Assembly: GCA_023213395.1 (NCBI GenBank)
Contig: CM041465.1
Span: forward strand, 32,805,741 to 32,869,740
Length of the DNA stretch: 64,000 nt
Source of the DNA: Cycas panzhihuaensis
Taxonomy: Eukaryota > Cycadophyta
Direction: 5' to 3'
Below, piece after piece: positions 35,951 to 48,606 of the stretch. The position numbers were made by a program, and so were the translations under genes. The notes beneath the pieces are model-generated. The model saw only the letters and a list, made by a program, of their open reading frames with translations, searched no databases and was not told where the DNA came from. Positions within the stretch are counted from its first letter, which is position 1. Each line of letters opens with the position of its first letter.

Positions 35951-36354
35951 TATGGTAGGATGAATAAGAAGGTGTTGGTTCTTATAAAATGGTGAAAACT
36001 CTCCTATTATGGACAAACTTTAATTAGCTCTATAAGGAAAAGTAGACTACTCCTATTTAGTCTAACTAAGGTCATCTTAAAAGGAGTTATAATCAACATC
36101 AACATCAATAACCATAATCTCGGTGAGGATGGTTTTGTCCTCAAGGATGAGAGGGAGGGTAACTAATATAAGGAGGGGATTTTTATTTTCATCATACCCT
36201 TAGCACTTCCATAGAATACCTTCAAGGGTCTCAATGTCAAGTTCTTTAAATATTTAGATAAGCATGATTAAGAATCTATTAACTAGCACAATTTACTTTA
36301 GGACAAACTTTAGAGTCTTAATCTTGATAATAAATGAGAAATGCTAAATGCACT
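35951..36354 (-). pseudogene. Ty3 protease (element C)
   Basis: Minus-strand IFKELDIETLEGILWKC, then GYDENKNPLLIL, LEDKTILTEIMVIDVDVDY match the E protease (QELSISTLEPIPWQC...IDVDYNLLLGRP). The active-site segment is present but wrecked (family VDNGSS; here VLVNRF). Homology stops abruptly at 36,354, where element D begins. Confidence 0.75.
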
Positions 36355-37200
36355 TGTTGGGATATATTTTAGAACAAGAGGCTACAAGGAAATCAGATGT
36401 AGGGCTATGTTGACCATTAGAATATAGGTATAGACTGTACGAAGGTATGCATGGTGAGATAAGCTAAAACAACAAGCATTTTAGGTACATATGATAAGTG
36501 CATACCAATATGCAACATAGGGTACATACTATTTATGGTACACTAAAGAACAATAGGATATACATAATAGACTTTGCCCAAAGGTCACTAAAGGATGATG
36601 ATATCAGCACTAAAAGATGTATATATAGATGTACAAATGAAAAGGCACCAATTAAAGGAAACTAATAAAGTGATTAAGAGAAGGATAAATTGAGGCTAAA
36701 AAGGTATGGTTATGATAGGAAGTCATAACCCTTCATTAAAAGGCACCAAAGAGGCACATTTAAGGAAGATTGCAAGGACCATTCTTGTAGTGAGATTCGA
36801 GTATATACTTCACATCGTGGTACGGTAGCCAACAAGTAGGATTAGTGATATGGATTAGAGTTATAATAAATGCATTATGTGATGCATTCCCTTTTGGAAT
36901 ATATATGACAGAACTTAATATATATAGTTGGAATGTATAGGGAATACATTCCAGAACTTATTGTATAAGACCTATTGCTTAATAAAGAGAAGGGTTACAT
37001 GGAAATCTATGTTCTATATATACTATATACTATGATGCTTGTATGATGGATAATTATTGATTATTATATTGCTATGTATAATTTATGATGATATGATGTG
37101 GAATTATGAGTAAATCTATCATAATTTGATGTATGAAGCATGTTGACTATGTCCTAGACTGGACTACTAGTGATCCCTTAACAAGTGTACCTATCTTAGT
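36355..37200 (+). repeat. putative 5' LTR of element D
   Basis: Begins TGTTGGGATATA exactly where the C protease breaks. It holds TATA-like runs (AATATATATGAC near 36,898; TTAATATATATAG near 36,918) and AATAAA at 36,981-36,986, the arrangement of a promoter plus poly(A) signal. No 3' partner was found, so the right end is a guess. Confidence 0.4.
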
Positions 37201-37990
37201 AGGGAGATCATGTAATAAGTGAACATTGGTTTTGTTATCTATTTCCACTAAGGAGGGACTAGGGCTAGGAGTTTCATAAGGGGAGAATGTTCAAAGGGTA
37301 GAGGACCCTAGCTATCATCATGATAGTAAGTTGTAAATAAGCCTCTAACAATAAGGGGACCTTCCAATGCCACCTAAGAGGTCTTCAAGGGTAGGAGAAC
37401 CATAAAAGGGCACTTCATTAAAGGGGAAAGAAACAAGCAAACAAAGGGCATTACGATGGTCAAAGGAGTCAAAATTAAGGAGGGTAATAAGATTAAGTTT
37501 ATATAATGACAAGACTAAAGGACAACTCATTGAAGAATCTAAGGCAAGTAGAGCCTAGACACCTCAAGAGGTAGGAGAGGAAAATAATGGTGAGCAAATG
37601 ATACTAACACCTACTCTAATTAAATATGACCTTTTTAAGCCCAGAAAAGGAGGAAAACCTAAGAAGAGATGTGGAACAAAATGGCATCCTAAGGAAGAAG
37701 GAAAATACACCTATGGATGATGCCCTAAAGGACCTAAGTAATAAAGGGAAGAATGCAAAGGAAGGTCCCTCATTATATTAGGAGAATAAACTAACAAGGT
37801 AACTATTTGAGGATTTGCCAAGAAAGGGATCCAAGCAGTCATATTTAGTGGTCATACCATTGATGATACAAGTACCAGGAGTATCGAAGCTAATACATCT
37901 AAAAATGCCATTCAGGAATCCTCTATTTAAAAGAGATAGTGTGCACCAAGCACCCTACATACACAACCTAAAGTGAAGGGTGGATAAAAA
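37201..37990 (+). other. leader and 5' gag region of element D
   Basis: AT-rich; no PBS recognised. From about 37,560 a weak plus-strand reading leads toward gag. Nothing else supported. Confidence 0.4.
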
Positions 37991-39590
37991 AAGTAGAATC
38001 CTTTGAGGAGGCAAAAGGAGAAGGATCGCCACTGGGTGGGATACCAGTTCAATTACAATGGATAGATGATTTTAGATATTTTGGTAAACTTATCTTCAAT
38101 GATACCTTAAATGTAGTAGAGCACATATATTTATTCTAAAATTTAGTCAATGTGAAGAAAATCATAGATGAAGATGAAATAAAAGCAAGATTTTCTTGCA
38201 CATTAAGGGGAGTACCATTGGCATGGTATAAAGAATTAGATAAAATATAAACATGGGCAAATATAAAGAAATCCTTAAAAAAAAAAAAAAAATCTAAAGT
38301 TATGAAGCTGTGGAGATTGCCCTTAGAGAAATAAAGCAAAGGCCTAATGAATCAGTATTAACTTACATCAGTCATATGAAAATAATCACAGCAAACATGA
38401 TTAACGAGAGAATTATAAACCACAATATGAAGAACTATTTCATCAGAGCATTAAATGAAAAATTAAGATCTATGATACATGCACATCCACTAAAATCATT
38501 CAAAAATTCTCAAGATTTGGCATTAGATTTCAAAGCGGAGATGGATGCCCAAGTAGGAGGGCATGATCCCTTTTTACTAAGGCTATAGGAAGAAATAAGA
38601 AAAATCAAATAGAATAAGCATAACCAACCCTTTTTCCAAGTAGGAATCTTAGAAGAAGAGTCTGAGGTGGAAGCTCTAAGGAAAGAGGTAGCCACACTTA
38701 AGATGAGAAATAACAAAGAGGAGGAAGAAGTTAAAAAGAGGAAAGACCGAGAATTTAAAATCAAGAAATAGTGCCACATTTGTGAGAAAAGTTCACATAT
38801 AATGAAAGAATGCAAAGCTAATCCAAGGAATAGTGCAATGCACCAAAATGTTAAATGGTGTCATATATGTGACATGGATAGTCATAATACCATAGATTAT
38901 TTTTATAACCCTAGAGGAAGAGCCTATAGAGGACAAGGTAGGCGAAGAGGGGGTAACCCACCTTAAAATGTATATACAATAAGGAGCACATAAGAATCCT
39001 AAAAGAAAAAATAACCAATAGGGAAATGTTTGATCTATTTATAATTCAGACATTGGAAATTAGACTACCCAATTGAATAAGAATACCAACACAAACCATT
39101 TATATGCAACAACTATGGACCAAGTGAGCACAAAATGAAGGATTATAAAGGAAAGGCAAAAGTAACTAACTTAATGACTATTATCCTAAAAAGCAGTAAG
39201 GACATAAAACTCTAAAAGAAATAGAAAGAAAAAATGGATGAAGGATACCCAAACCCAAAAATAGAAATAGATAGATTCAAACAAGTGAAATGAGAATTAG
39301 AGGAATTAGCCTAATCTGAGGCAATACTACCAATGGGTAAACCAGAAATAAAACATACATATATATGTGAGAAAAAATAAACAAAAAGAGAAGATACCTA
39401 AGGAGTAGAAGGCACAAACTAAATTGGTGAAAATAGAGGATTTATTTAAGGGATTATTAGTGGAAGGTATCCTACAAATGCTATTGCTAATGGAAAATCT
39501 AATGAAATAGTTACAATTAATAATCCCAGTATGCTAAGTGATAGATTAGATCAAAGCAGGGATACTACAACAATGAGAAGTCATTAGGAG
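37991..39590 (+). pseudogene. gag with two zinc knuckles (element D)
   Basis: Retrotransposon gag-type capsid: GVPLAWYKELDKI near 38,206-38,248, then IALREIKQRPNESVLTYI and MKNYFIRALNEKLRSMI (38,310-38,588). The segment before them is shifted by a 17-base A run at 38,276-38,292. Zinc knuckle 1, CHICEKSSHIMKEC (38,772-38,813), is a perfect CX2CX4HX4C; knuckle 2, CHICDMDSHNTIDY (38,859-38,900), has lost the last Cys. Knuckle 1 is preceded by TAG where knuckle 2 has Trp, so a TGG-to-TAG change is likely. Confidence 0.8.
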
Positions 39591-39910
39591 TTTAAAGAAG
39601 GTAATACCATCCTTTGACATGGATCCAATGGTTACAATCATAGTATTAGGAGAGAAATTTTTTAGAGTAATTATGGATGGAGGAGTCACTATGAACATGT
39701 TCTTGACCTCGACATGGTAAAAGCTAAGAAGTCCTAAACTAGAAGCGGTAACTTATTTGTTAAAATTAGTGAATGAATTATTAGTGAGACCAGTTGGAAA
39801 ACTCACCAACATTAAGGTGGATGTAGCAAGAATCACTATATGAATTGATTTTATGATTATAAAGACAGAAAAAGGTGCAACATCCTATCTAGCTTTGTTG
39901 GGATGACCAT
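39591..39910 (+). pseudogene. aspartic protease (element D)
   Basis: GEKFFRVIMDGGVTMNMF near 39,648-39,702 is a DGG-type retrotransposon protease active site. The fold end is YLALLG, then a TGA and PW, near 39,890-39,912 (family LLGRPW; CGA to TGA would give the stop). Confidence 0.75.
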
Positions 39911-41450
39911 GGCCATACAAAATCTAGTATCTCTAGAGCTGGAGAGATGTGACCTTTTTACATTGTCAGATGGTGGGAATGAAGTGATCCTTTTGATGTT
40001 GGGAAAGAATTCTATTGAGGTGATACTTGATGATGAATTAAGTATTACTATTATAAGTGAGGAAACAACATCCTTGTTTGATGAAGGAAGCTTATGCCAT
40101 AAAACTGAAGAGCCAAATAATTTAATCAAATCCTAAGAGATAGAACCAATCTATTTTAGGGAGATCTACAATTCTTTTGACGATGAGAATGGAATGAAAT
40201 TTATAGATTATTGGTTATAAGATGCTTACAAAGTCAATTCTCCTTCCTATAAATGTAATTTACTTTCTAAATATGTAACTGATGACATTGACAATAATTT
40301 AAAATCTTTTGAGCATATGGGGACTAATAATAGTGTAAAACATAGTATAGATAATAATAACAACCTAACCCTAGACCTAAACGCCCCTATTCCTAGTATA
40401 CCTAGTTTATTTTATAATTCTATAGTATCCAATACTAACCCTAACCCCTCCTTTACCTTAGGTGTGGGTCCTAACGTAGATTACCCATCCCCACCCCTAT
40501 TACAACCCAGGGAAGGAAGTAACAATCCTTCCTCATCTTCTTTATAGGTACACCCACCTAGTGATCAATCTTTCCCAAGTGTTGGCACCAAATCTAAGGA
40601 AATAATAAAGTAATTAGTGGAATATACCCCTAGGGATTTAGGTCTAGATAGTAGGATAACCATTCTCGAGAAAAGAAATCTTGAAATATACATTAGGGAG
40701 TATGTCAAACCTTTTTTATGGGGATAAACTATATGGAACTACTTACCTTATGCATTGTATAGAGTACTAGATAGATGAGGAAAATTAGGATAAACATTAA
40801 TAGTAAATCGGCTTGATACTAACCTTGTGAGGGACGACATGGTATTGGTACCTAGCCTACCAAGAAACCTTCCAAAGTTGGAAGGAACTACAATCAGTAT
40901 TTAGAATATGGTTTGACCACCTGAAGTAATTAAATATCCTATTATTCTATGTAGGAGAATGCCTTAATAAGCATATTCAAAAATGCAAACAAGAATGGAT
41001 ATCGTTGAGTTTATTGAAGAAAACATGGGGAAATCTTTTCTACCACACCTTAGGTTAGGTGCCAAGGGATTAGTTATTGGGAAAAGAATGGAACCTAGAT
41101 ACAACATGGGAAGACCTTTAAAAATCCTTTATAAAAATATTCTTACACTCATCAAAAGATAAAAAGATTTATAGGATTCTCAAGGTTATTAGAAAATTAA
41201 TTATAAAACTAGAGCAAAAAGGCATGTCATCAGTATAGAAGAGGGAGGAAGAAGAATCAGAGGATGAAGGAAAAGAAGAAAACCCTAATTATCCTACAGA
41301 GTTCATTGAGATAAACTATGGTGAAAGAAAAGTAGAAGACACCCCTACTCATAAAACAAGATATAAAAAATATATTGGAATGACAAAATTAAAAACAACT
41401 GAAATTAATGTTGGAAGTAAGGAGGAACCCAAAACCATTTAGATTGGAGA
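39911..41450 (+). pseudogene. protease-RT linker region of element D
   Basis: Long degraded stretch. Open pieces at 39,903-40,136 and 40,317-40,547 (Asn/Ser/Pro-rich) are free of stops; later pieces are broken. No domain named. Linkers of this length between protease and RT are common in this type of Ty3 element. Confidence 0.5.
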
Positions 41451-41798
41451 TTATTGGGATGATCAAACAATAGCTAAAGCTCACCAGTTATTTAAAGAGT
41501 TTCATGATGTGTTTGCATGGTCATATAAAGAACTTAATGGCATTCCCCTGAAGATTAGAATTCACCATATCGACCAGGTTGAAGGAGCCAAGATGGTAAA
41601 GCAAAGACCATACCAAATGAATCCCAAATATAAGAAAAAGGTAAAAGCAGAGCTAGATAAGATGTTGGAAGCAGGGTACATTTATGAATTTTACTATAAT
41701 AACTGGGTGAGCCCTGTAGTAGTGGTTCTAAAAAAGAACAAAAAAATATATGTCTATATGGACTACAGACAACTAAATAAAGAGACTAAAAAGGATCA
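41451..41798 (+). pseudogene. Ty3 RT, N-terminal part (element D, part 1)
   Basis: HDVFAWSYKELNGIP, MVKQRPYQMNP, KVKAELDKMLEAGYI, NNWVSPVVVVLKKN and VYMDYRQLNKETKKD are the standard RT opening. The frame runs unbroken into the LTR of element E at 41,799 and continues at 58,586. Confidence 0.9.
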
Positions 41799-44465
41799 TG
41801 TTTCCCAGCTTTCGGGAATGGATACGGAATCACCGACTCAGGTAAGTGCAGGTATGTGTCTCACCTTATCATCGCTTTCATTTGATGAGTGTTTGCTTGC
41901 ATGTTTGCATGTGTGTGGCTTTGTAGGTGATTTTGTCTTCGTCTACACTTATTTTAGCCTATGACGACTATAGAAGGGGCACACTCCCAGCGAGTGTGGC
42001 ACCCTGGTGGCCACTTCACTTCCCACATCGGCCCTCCTCGCTCTAAGATCCACTCGGTTTGCACCACCTCTGCCCGTATGATGACCCGTCATCGTTTGGT
42101 TGATTTGCCACACTGTTTGAGCCCTATTTTTGCTCTTTTGGACCCGTTTGTTGGCTTGTTTACCCCCGGGTGGGTGTCTTAGCCCCCTATTAGCTCTTTT
42201 TGTCATCTGCCTCACTGGTCGGCCGGCCAAGCCTGTTTTTGCCTCTGGGTTGATACCACCGAGATTTTTGCGGTACCGCCGGAATATCCACGGTACCGTG
42301 GATTTTACGACGGTATGACTGTTCCTACTTGTTTTTTAAAATCTGCCGTGGCAATTTCGCATTTATTGCGAAACTGCCACATGGCTCATGACTTAACTCT
42401 CTCCCAGGCGCACCCTAATCACTCGCTTTAGGGTTTGAGTTGGGTACTTAAGGCATGATCTACTCATTTTTGGGAACTTTTAGCTTACTTTTTGGATTGC
42501 TCCTCAAGGAAACCAAGTTGTGCTCTGCTCTTCTCTGCTGCCCTACTGCTACCACAGGACTTGCGTCTCTCCTCTAGTGCCCAACTCTCCTTCGGTGTGG
42601 CTAGGACATCTTCCCAGCCCCTCACACACCTTGGAGAGGGCCCCTTGTAGAGATTTCAGTAGATTCTTGCCCTGGGCAGTCTTCAAGTGTTCCGAGTGCA
42701 GGTGTTTTCCTTCCAACTTTGCTAGCAGGGCCTCAAACCTTCTACACCACAGTTCTAGGCTGATTTCTCCCACTCAGGTATTTGTTAATTTGAATTGTTT
42801 CTTTTGTGATATTGATGCTCTATCTCGCTTGCTTCTTGCTTGTCTTTGTGAGGGTTGTTTTCCTCTTTACATTGGACTATTTTACCTCTATTATAGTCCC
42901 TCTTACCTGCGTTTGTTGCTCAAGGCAGCGGTATTGAGGGTTGACATAGGGTCTGGGAAGGAGCTAGGTGGATTCTGCACCACCTTCCACGCTCCTCAAG
43001 TGGCTTTAAGCCCCCCAAATCTTCCCTCTTACCTAGTGTTATCCTTGGCATTCAAACAAGGGTTTGTTGGCCCTCTCTTAACCGCTGAAATTAGCGCTGT
43101 CACATGTTGCAATGCTAGTTTGAGGGCTTAGGCTTAGGTCTGGGCAACTCACGTAAGTCCCAACCGCTTGGTCTTTGTCCAACTCTCTTCCTGGCAGCCC
43201 GGTTTGCTCTCCATAGCATCCTGGTTCACCGTAGATCTTCTTTGGCCCCTTTTCACCCCCTTGCTACCATTTCCAGCCATCTCTCTTGGCCCTACTCTCG
43301 CTGCCTTGTGGCTTTTGGGGGGAGGTTAGGGTGTTCTTTGCGGGAGGTGGGCCACCCCGAGGCTTACCGGTTACTTTCCTTTGCGTTGGTTGCCCTCTTT
43401 TACATACCATCATCGTTGTATTGATGCTTACATATACATGTTTAAGTTCATATTTGTATTACATAGACATATATTATTAGAATCTCGTCATTGCATGTTA
43501 GTGCCCTTTCTCTGGAAAGGGGGAGGTTGCCGTTTGCTTACAGGCACTTAACGAGCGCAAAAGGTATTTTTCGTTCATTCCACTGCCGGTAAGTGCTCCT
43601 ACGCATGTTGTACTTTCATACTTCTTTAGTCACTAGCATTTAGTTCCTTTCTTTCCTTGGCATTGTATTTAGTATTTTTCCGGGAAAGGTAAGGGAGCCC
43701 CTCTTTCCAATCCGCCGCGACGCCCCACATCTGACATACCTCGTGGAGTAGTTTGGTGTCCCTCGGGAGGACCCTCGTCACGCACGCCCTTGGTCCAGGT
43801 GCACGCCTCACTCTACCCTACTACTCTTTCCTTTTGAATTCCTTTTTAGTAATTAACTTATTGGAAAACAAAAGGGAAGCTTAAACTTTGCTTTCGGTTT
43901 ACGCTTTATTTGTTTTATTGCATGCATCTTTGTTACCTATAGGGAAAGGTCATAGGAACCACTCCTTTTCACCTTTCCTCTCTGTCTTAGCCGTGTAAGC
44001 TTCTTGCCCTCTGTGTTACTCGTGTTGCCCAGTTAGCTTGCTTAGGCATACCCTTGATCTATCTTCTTGGATCGTCTCCTTTGCTTTCATTTGGTTACCT
44101 GCTTCGCCGGATAACCAAAGTGATCCCATCTATAGGCCAGCCGCTTGCCTATCCTTCTTCATTTCCCGTTGCTTTAGGGAAACCCTTGAAGGCTCCTCCC
44201 TTTTTCCTTCTGGCCATCCAAGGGTGGGAGGATCCTTCCCTTAGGTCAACCCAGGCTAACCCTACGCCTCTTCACCCTTTGTTCGAAGTGGTGGAGGATC
44301 ACCCTTCGGTAGCCACATTCCATTGTAGGTCCTGAACTCGTGCTCCGGTGCACGGGGTGCCCTGCGTGGTAATTACCCTACTTATAGGTCTCTTTCTCGA
44401 TCACATTATCACTCGCTCTTACCACACCTATTTAGTTAGGTAGCTATCCCATAGATGCGCATCCA
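41799..44465 (+). repeat. 5' LTR of element E
   Basis: TGTTTCCCAGC...GCGCATCCA, 2,667 bp, paired with 55,885-58,585. In the first 165 aligned bases after the opening I count 9 differences, 8 of them transitions. A segment near 42,205-42,330 is unlike the other LTR and holds two palindromes. A 203-codon reading at 42,520-43,131 is not preserved in the 3' LTR and is probably not a gene. Confidence 0.95.
42270..42301. repeat. two CGGTACCG palindromes in the 5' LTR
   Basis: GCGGTACCGC at 42,270-42,279 and CCACGGTACCGTGG at 42,288-42,301 are perfect palindromes; the 3' LTR has unrelated sequence at this place. Confidence 0.9.
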
Positions 44466-44466
44466 C

Positions 44467-44484
44467 TGGCGACCATAGTGGGGA
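44467..44484 (+). other. primer binding site of element E
   Basis: TGGCGACCATAGTGGGGA, one base after the LTR end. TGGCGAC...GGGGA is the layout of plant Ty3 PBS sequences that do not use initiator Met tRNA. The matching tRNA was not identified. Confidence 0.7.
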
Positions 44485-44638
44485 CTGCCAGTAAGGGAGC
44501 TAGTTTCCGCTCTCTTCTGTTGGTTTCGCTACCTTCTTGTGATCCTGTTATACCTATTTTGATTTCTATGTTGGGCAGCCCCCAACGCGTGTGCCTTACT
44601 GCCCTCTCCTTTTCCCTAACATTGTTGGTTGATCTTGC

Positions 44639-46972
44639 ATGCGACGCTTCTCTCATCGTTTGCGCGGTCTACCTCCATTGTTAGAAGACCCTGAGTATCG
44701 CCCTCTTCCTTTGTCAGATTCTGATCTGACTATGGAGGGATACTCTTCTGATTGGGCCTACCACACTTCAACCTTAGAAACCCATGCTTTTCCTTCCTCT
44801 ATTCTCGGGTCCACCCAAGAGGGTGATGAACCCCTTTACTACCCAAGTGACCAACATCTCTCGCTCAATGTCCATCCCTCTACCCATGACGTAGAAGGAT
44901 CTGCTCCTCTTGAGACTTGCCACATAGTCGGTGACTCTTATGAGGAGCATCCTAAGGAACCTACTTTGTTCGAGGTCCCAATTACCTCTTACGAGTATGT
45001 AGGAACCCCTCCTGTCAATGTAGTTGAAGCTCTCAACGAGTGTCGCCGTGCAGCACGCTTGCAACTGCGTCTTGGATGGCTTGAGGGTGCCCTCTATGGA
45101 GGAGCCTCTTCTTCTTCCGCTCCTCCCCCGCATGCCTCATCCTTATCTACTCTTCCTTTGACAATGAATCCCTTTGTGGCTACGCATGTGTCCCGCTCTT
45201 TTCCTATTCCCGCAGTGGGGGCACGTGTTACACCTTCCATTTTTCATCGAGGTCCTAGTGTTTCAGGATCTCCCCGTGGTGTGTCTTTCCCTCAATTGAA
45301 GGTTAGCATACCCGTTCCTAACCAAACTAATGTGCCATCCCCTAATGTGGTACATACCGTTCCTAGTAGGCCTGCCGGTCCTACTAGCCTTTCGACTGCT
45401 AGTCACGTGGGATCCGCTCCCACACATCCTCAAAACCAACATGTTGGCACTTCCTTCTACGTTCCCCCAGGGTATACTTCTCAACCTTGGGGGCAGGGTA
45501 GAGGTAGCCATCTCCCGGTTTATGGGGTGGATCCGCTACACCCATATGGGGTCGCTCCACCTACGAGTGGCCCATATGGGCAAAACCCGATTCCACATCC
45601 ATCTTGCCCGTCGTCCAACGCAATCCCATTTATTGTGCCTTCATAAGGAAACTCGACTCCCTTCCAAGGCACTTACTCCCACGCCTCTTCTCAGTAAGGG
45701 GCGTTTCCTCAAGGAGGAATGGGTGTTCCACCCCCATCCGCTCCTTGTGCATTGCCTACTACAACATTCATTGACCCTACGGTCCACGTAAGGGCACGCC
45801 CCTTCATGGATTTTAGGTCAACACCTCTATCCATTGAGGTGTTAAGAACCAATCTGCCACCTCATCCCCCTGAAGTTCCTAGATTCGACGGAACTTCGTC
45901 ACAAGACTCGACGGAGCATGTGCGTAGTTTTTCTATGGCATGCATCGATTACTGGGCTTACGACCACATTTTAATGAAATTATTCCCGCGATCCTTGCAG
46001 GGTGACGCCCTCAAGTGGTTCTACCATCTCTCTGCCCATTCTATCCATTCATTCCAACAATTGGTAGACGAGTTCATAAACTATTTTGATGTAGCCCGTC
46101 CATTCGAGAGCGGAATGAAGTCACTTCTTTCGCTCAAACAAGGTCACGATGAAATGAATCGTGACTTTGTGCGGCGATTTCATGACTTGCTTCACTCCAC
46201 TAAGGCAACATTGCCCGAGGAGTTGAAGCGAGACCTTTTAGTCAATGCACTTCGTCTCGAAGTTTATGTGGAAGTCCTCAAGATGGGGGCGACCACATGT
46301 GACTCCGCGATCGCCAAGTGTTTGGCGTTAGAGGCTATTGAGATCCAAGCTAGTCTCAAGAAACCTCTTAAGCCCTCACAGCGCCGTGAGGCACCACCCC
46401 CAACTAAGGATACCAAACCTTCACAACCTACCCGGTCTTCCTCTCATCTGACTGAGAGGACTCTAGACCCTCTCACATCAGCCATACATTCGTTCGAGCA
46501 TACAATGAAGGAACTCAAGCTTCAAGCTCCTTCATCCCCTACATCCAATAAACAAGTCTAACAAACAACCCAAGCTCCTCTCCCTAGGAATGGAACGCCC
46601 GCCCTCTCGGCGAGAAGGTCAGACCCTCTGCTTGAGTAGAAGTGGTGCTCCATTCATGGGGAGTGCTTTCACGATGATTCGCATTGTAGGTCCCAGCATC
46701 CTAAGGATGCCCCTCGACGCGACTCCTCCCCCAAACGAGACTCAAGGCCTAATTTGGACCAACCAGTTCACAAGGATCCATTCCCTAAACATGGGGAATG
46801 CGATTGCAACACCCAAACCAAGAGCAAACGAAACCGAGGAAGATCGCCTGATCCCTGTCCTTCCTGCGACACAGGGAAGGGCGCCCGGAACTCGTCTTCC
46901 TCCTCTCGTTCTCCTAGCCATCACACCCTATCACCTTCGCGACCCTGGAACAAGGGGAAGAAGGTGATATAG
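44639..46972 (+). pseudogene. gag of element E
   Basis: Structural precursor of the virus-like particle. The first ATG is 155 nt after the PBS; an alternative ATG is at 44,732. A Pro/Ser-rich N-terminal region of about 360 codons precedes a retrotransposon gag domain (PPEVPRFDGTSSQDSTEHV, DALKWFYHLSAHSIHSF, LKRDLLVNALR). A zinc-knuckle variant, CSIHGECFHDDSHC, lies at 46,646-46,687 (CX2HX4HX4C). The frame is one continuous reading broken only by in-frame stops (TAA at 45,644, 45,695 and 46,559; TAG near 46,635), most of which a CAA or CAG codon could have given. Protease follows in the same frame. Confidence 0.85.
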
Positions 46973-47690
46973 TTGCTTGAAGCAACTCCTACCTACGCCC
47001 TTACGCGATCTCAAGCCGCCAAGGAAGCAGCAGGAGCTTCTTGTTCTTCCGCTCCTTCCGACCCTCTTCCAGAGAACCTTCCTCCAGAAATACCTCTCTT
47101 TTCCAAGGCTATTCCTGTACGACTAGGTCGTTACGATTTTCGAAGGGCACTTACCCAGCCTACCGTGAAGGGTAAGCCCTTCTCCATCGTGGACGAGCTT
47201 CATACTATCGTTGCAGGGATGTCCTTGATGGACGTTCTAAGGAGTTGTCCCGAGCAGCGAGCCCTCCTCCTAGAAGCTTTAGGATCGAGTGATGCACATG
47301 TCCACACTTTGGGCATCACCCAAGGTTGTGGACCGATTATCTCATTTGATCCTAAAGATCTTTCTCCCGCCAGTGAAAGGGAACGTAAGTGGAACTTCCC
47401 ATTCACCATCACTATCGATACACCCGATTGTACCCTTCGAAGGACTATTGTCGACAACAGTTCTTCTGTCAATGCCATGCCCTTGCGTGTCATGCAAGAG
47501 CTTAGTATCTCCACCTTGGAACCTATTCCATGGCAATGCCAAGGTTATGACGGTAGCGAGAAGACCCCTTTGGGATTTATTGCGATTCTGCTCACCCTTG
47601 AGGGCAAGACCATTCTTGTCGATGTTGTAGTCCTCGATATTGACGTTGACTACAACCTCCTTCTAGGTCGTCCATGACTCGACCAAATGG
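46973..47690 (+). pseudogene. protease of element E
   Basis: Aspartic protease in the same frame as gag. The active site reads IVDNSSSVNAMPL near 47,448-47,486; OTA-type elements carry VDNGSS here, so the Gly is changed to Ser. The C-terminal strand IDVDYNLLLGRP ends at a TGA (47,675) followed in frame by LDQMGAM, consistent with CGA-to-TGA. Confidence 0.8.
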
Positions 47691-48606
47691 GAGCCATGTG
47701 TTTGACTCTTTGGGGACAACTTAAATTCGTCCATGACGGACGGATGAGAGTGATTCCCTGCGAATGCCCATTCACCAAACAAACTCGTTCCACCAGTTTG
47801 GCAAACCCAGGTCCTTCCACGCATGCCTCGGCTTGCTCTATTGGTATACCTAACCCATCCGAAGAAGATCTCGCATCTTCTTCCCCTAGTCTCACACGGT
47901 TCACCCCTATTGGCGTTGGGAGTTACGGGTACCTTGCTTCGTTTAGTGACGATGAGTCACACGACGAAGACGAGGATTGCCTTCACCCCGTCTCTTTTCT
48001 CCGTGCCAATAGGTTGCACCCGTCTCATTCTAGATCCCCATCTAGAATCTCTCTCATTGGTGAGGCTAGCTATTCATGCGTGTCCCACGTCATCGCTTGT
48101 GTTGACCCGCCGCCGCTTCTTCTTCTTCATTACCCCCCGTAGGTAATGGCTTCGAAGAATTGCCTTTCGCTCCTTCTGAGGAGCCTCTTCTTGGCTTTCC
48201 TTCAGAATCCCACAAGGAAGTTGAGCAACCTGATGACCATCATGGTCCCGTTGCTCTTACTCCCTCCAATGCTTCCTCTACTCGAAGTAAGGTCATCCAT
48301 GGGGTGGATTACTTCGAGGATGACGAAGCCCTGCTTAAGCATTTGGTGGGTTTTGCACCCAACTTGCCTTCTGGTCACCACAGGCTTGGTCACCAGAAGA
48401 TCCTCGTGATCAGATCCACACTTGCTGATCTGATCCCGTCTCCTATTCCTCCTCCTGCTGTTGATCTTGCCCCTCTCCACTTCGAAGAGGGCAATGCCAT
48501 GTGCATGGGGGCAACCCAAGACATAGTCTTGGCCCTGGGCAAGGTCATTAAGGTCGGGTTGGAATGTTCCCCTGATAAGATAAGGGAGTACTTCCTTCTG
48601 TTCTAG
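47691..48606 (+). pseudogene. protease-RT linker of element E
   Basis: The gag-protease frame continues to 48,142 (Ser/Asp-rich, DDESHDEDED), then a shift puts 48,160-48,606 in the RT frame (KVIHGVDYFEDDEALLKHL, KVGLECSPDKIREYF). The same end block is present in element C. A TAG at 48,604 separates it from RT. No enzymatic domain. Confidence 0.65.

Larger units (their letters stand above)
25030..36354 (-). mobile_element. Ty3/gypsy element C (same family as E), split by copia B
   Basis: Integrase, RNase H and RT run on the minus strand from 25,030 to 27,647, break for copia element B, and resume at 34,569 with the N-terminal end of RT, then linker and protease up to 36,354. There element D interrupts the protease. 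Residue-level matches to element E are extensive through RT, integrase C-terminus and protease, so C is an older member of the E family in opposite orientation. It is thick with stops and frame changes. Gag, 5' LTR and 3' LTR are not identified. Confidence 0.8.

Noticed and set aside
42520-43131. 203-codon plus-strand reading frame in the 5' LTR of E
   Set aside because: The 3' LTR copy is broken by a frame change at the 42-bp difference; no domain; it lies in LTR sequence.
44774-45133. 119-codon minus-strand reading frame opposite gag of E
   Set aside because: No domain; gag on the plus strand explains the sequence and its codon pattern.
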